Shown: positions 20,347-21,694 of the stretch, piece after piece
How the letters are laid out: every line of letters starts with the position of its first letter
Position numbering within the stretch: the first letter of the stretch is position 1
Assembly (NCBI GenBank): GCA_029265085.1
Contig: JAJUJY010000068.1
Span: 1 to 21,694 of the forward strand
DNA length: 21,694 bases
Direction: 5' to 3'
Source: Chloroflexota bacterium
GTDB taxonomy: Bacteria > Chloroflexota > Anaerolineae > Anaerolineales > Anaerolineaceae
The notes under the pieces: generated by a model
Seen by the model: the letters and a program-made list of their open reading frames with translations, nothing else
Databases searched by the model: none
What the model was told of the DNA's origin: nothing
Translations under genes and position numbers: made by a program

Positions 20347-21694
20347 TTATTTTGCCAAAGATCGTTTTATTCTCGGTTCTTTCACGCCCTGTAAGGCAAT
20401 GATCGAAAACAGGAATAATAGACCGTAAATTCCCATGAGCAAACCATAGCCCATGTTATCACCGATGGGACCGCCCAGGTATGCTCCAATAGCACCTGCA
20501 CCAGCGCCTGCCAGGTTGGAAAGTCCCAGAAAACGGCCGGCCTGATCTTGAGGTACAATTTCCGTTCCCAGTGCCCAATTGGCAGCGTAGAAGAAGCCAG
20601 TTCCTGCACCAATTAGACAACCTGCAATCCTCAAGAAGGTCAGGTTAGGGGCCAGGACTATGAGAACTGTGCCGATTACTCCTAAAGCTCCGGCGATAGC
20701 GATAAGCGGTTTTTTACCAAAACGGTCACTCAGCCAACCGCTTGGAAGTGCGGTGAGCAAAATGAAGATGCCGACAAACATCATGATATTCGCTGCAGGC
20801 CCTGCTGCTTTTGTGCCTTGCAGGTCACTGAAGCGTTCCTGAAGGAAGAAAACCATGAAAGTGGCCAGATTGGTGGAACCAACCAGAAAAGCCAAACGAT
20901 TTACCACCCACCAGCGGAAGGAGGTGTTTCGAAAACCTTCTTCACCGGCACCAATTCGTAAGCTGATTAACACACCCAGCGCAACCGCAATAACCATGCT
21001 GACTACGCCAATTGCGCCATATACTATTGAATTCATGGCCGGCGAAAGTCCTAAGTCAAGTGCAACGAATGCTTTCACCAGGGTTCCAAGCCCCAAAATG
21101 ATTGCGCTAAAAACAGCAGTCATTACCAACAAACGTACAATGGGTTTCCAGTCCAGCTTAAAGGGCGGTTCTTTTTGTGGTTGTTCAGGGGCAAAAAGTG
21201 AAATTGCCATGCAAACCAGCAAGATTGCAATCAGGACTACTAATGCGCCCCATAAATTTCCACCGCCGACCATATTGCCAATGACGAAGGATACAAAGAT
21301 GACCGGGACTGGTAATTCAAGCAGCGCTTTGACGCCAGAAAAACGGCCTCGTTTTTCTTCTGGGACCAGGTCGGGGATTAAACCTTGCGTGGCAGCATGG
21401 GCTGTGTTTGAAGTGAACATGGATAGAATATACAGGCCAAACAAGACCCAATATCCACTCATCCCTTCCATTCCGGCGGTAAAACCAATTAAGGCAATAA
21501 CTACTGCCTCGGCTAATGCGCCAACCAGGATAAAAGGCCGCCGTTTTCCCCATCGGGAGGTGCTGTGATCGGAAAGAATCCCCATCACTGCCTGGATTAA
21601 GACAGCAGACATCAATGCCCATAACCGGATCGTTCCGACATACGCGCCTTTGGCTTCTTCCCCGACAAACTGCTGTACCAGTAGTGGAATCACC
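20347..21694 (-). CDS. Major facilitator superfamily transporter, partial (5' end outside window)
   Basis: The frame is open to the right edge, so the N-terminus is missing; the visible part is 448 residues. It has ten or eleven membrane segments. The loop DHSTSRWGKRRPF (near residue 42 of the fragment) is the MFS motif A between helices 2 and 3, in the form seen in sugar/proton symporters of the SLC45 and GPH-like groups. DRFGKK later is the corresponding motif of the second half. ALGTEIVPQDQAGRFLGLSN and GLIPDLVPEEKRGRFSGVKA are paired repeats typical of this subgroup. Sugar transport is thus the best guess, but the substrate is not known. It ends 46 bp before the sigma gene on the same strand, with no terminator between, so it could read into the sigma operon. 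Confidence 0.88.
   Translation of the reverse strand, partial: VIPLLVQQFVGEEAKGAYVGTIRLWALMSAVLIQAVMGILSDHSTSRWGKRRPFILVGALAEAVVIALIGFTAGMEGMSGYWVLFGLYILSMFTSNTAHAATQGLIPDLVPEEKRGRFSGVKALLELPVPVIFVSFVIGNMVGGGNLWGALVVLIAILLVCMAISLFAPEQPQKEPPFKLDWKPIVRLLVMTAVFSAIILGLGTLVKAFVALDLGLSPAMNSIVYGAIGVVSMVIAVALGVLISLRIGAGEEGFRNTSFRWWVVNRLAFLVGSTNLATFMVFFLQERFSDLQGTKAAGPAANIMMFVGIFILLTALPSGWLSDRFGKKPLIAIAGALGVIGTVLIVLAPNLTFLRIAGCLIGAGTGFFYAANWALGTEIVPQDQAGRFLGLSNLAGAGAGAIGAYLGGPIGDNMGYGLLMGIYGLLFLFSIIALQGVKEPRIKRSLAK

Noticed and set aside
20855..21568. A 237-codon plus-strand open frame opposite the MFS gene
   Set aside because: Composition is low in hydrophobic patterning, it lacks any family motif, and it lies wholly antisense to a clear transporter; it is a shadow of that gene.

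Overview
The window reads as chromosomal DNA from a Gram-positive-like or monoderm bacterium, most probably Chloroflexota (Anaerolineae). This rests on my recognition of the protein style: a TatC with an Anaerolineae-like N-terminal half, a MalT-type LuxR regulator opening with LLATKLYPPP, a large beta-propeller sensor kinase, and SigI-like and ECF sigma factors. No rRNA or tRNA is present to settle it. Base composition looks moderate and even, and I see no insertion sequence, prophage, CRISPR array or tRNA gene.

Layout. (1) 1-1680: the 3' end of a SigI-like sigma factor gene that breaks off and runs into tatC, followed by tatA; a convergent tatB lies opposite. (2) 1789-5430: a 1213-residue sensor histidine kinase with 14 propeller blades and no visible response regulator. 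(3) 5479-6756: a divergent control region holding a perfect inverted repeat over a promoter, a polytopic membrane protein of unknown function, and a strong bidirectional terminator. (4) 6758-12885, minus strand: a sugar-use block with a LacI/CelR-type repressor, a GH94 cellobiose phosphorylase, a mutarotase-like protein of unknown function and a glycerate 2-kinase. The repressor has a textbook promoter with an 18-bp palindrome at its start point. (5) 12956-16947, plus strand: a membrane-anchored rhodanese, a MalT/LuxR regulator and a methyltransferase, separated by hairpin terminators. (6) 16992-18552: divergent genes for an FTR1-type iron permease and an MntP manganese exporter. (7) 18563-21694, minus strand: an MFS transporter (cut by the window edge), an ECF sigma factor, a zinc-binding anti-sigma factor, a small DUF2892 protein and a thioredoxin-DUF2892 fusion.

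How the genes work together. Region 4 fits intracellular phosphorolysis of cellobiose under a cellobiose-responsive repressor that controls its own transcript. Region 7 looks like a self-contained thiol or envelope stress circuit: the signature TGTAAC-N16-CGTC occurs exactly twice among the sites I could find, once before the sigma gene and once before the DUF2892 gene. The anti-sigma factor has the same Cys/His spacing as the redox-sensing RsrA, and a thioredoxin lies downstream behind a leader hairpin. These two regulatory circuits, and the broken SigI gene at the left edge, are the parts most worth a second look.
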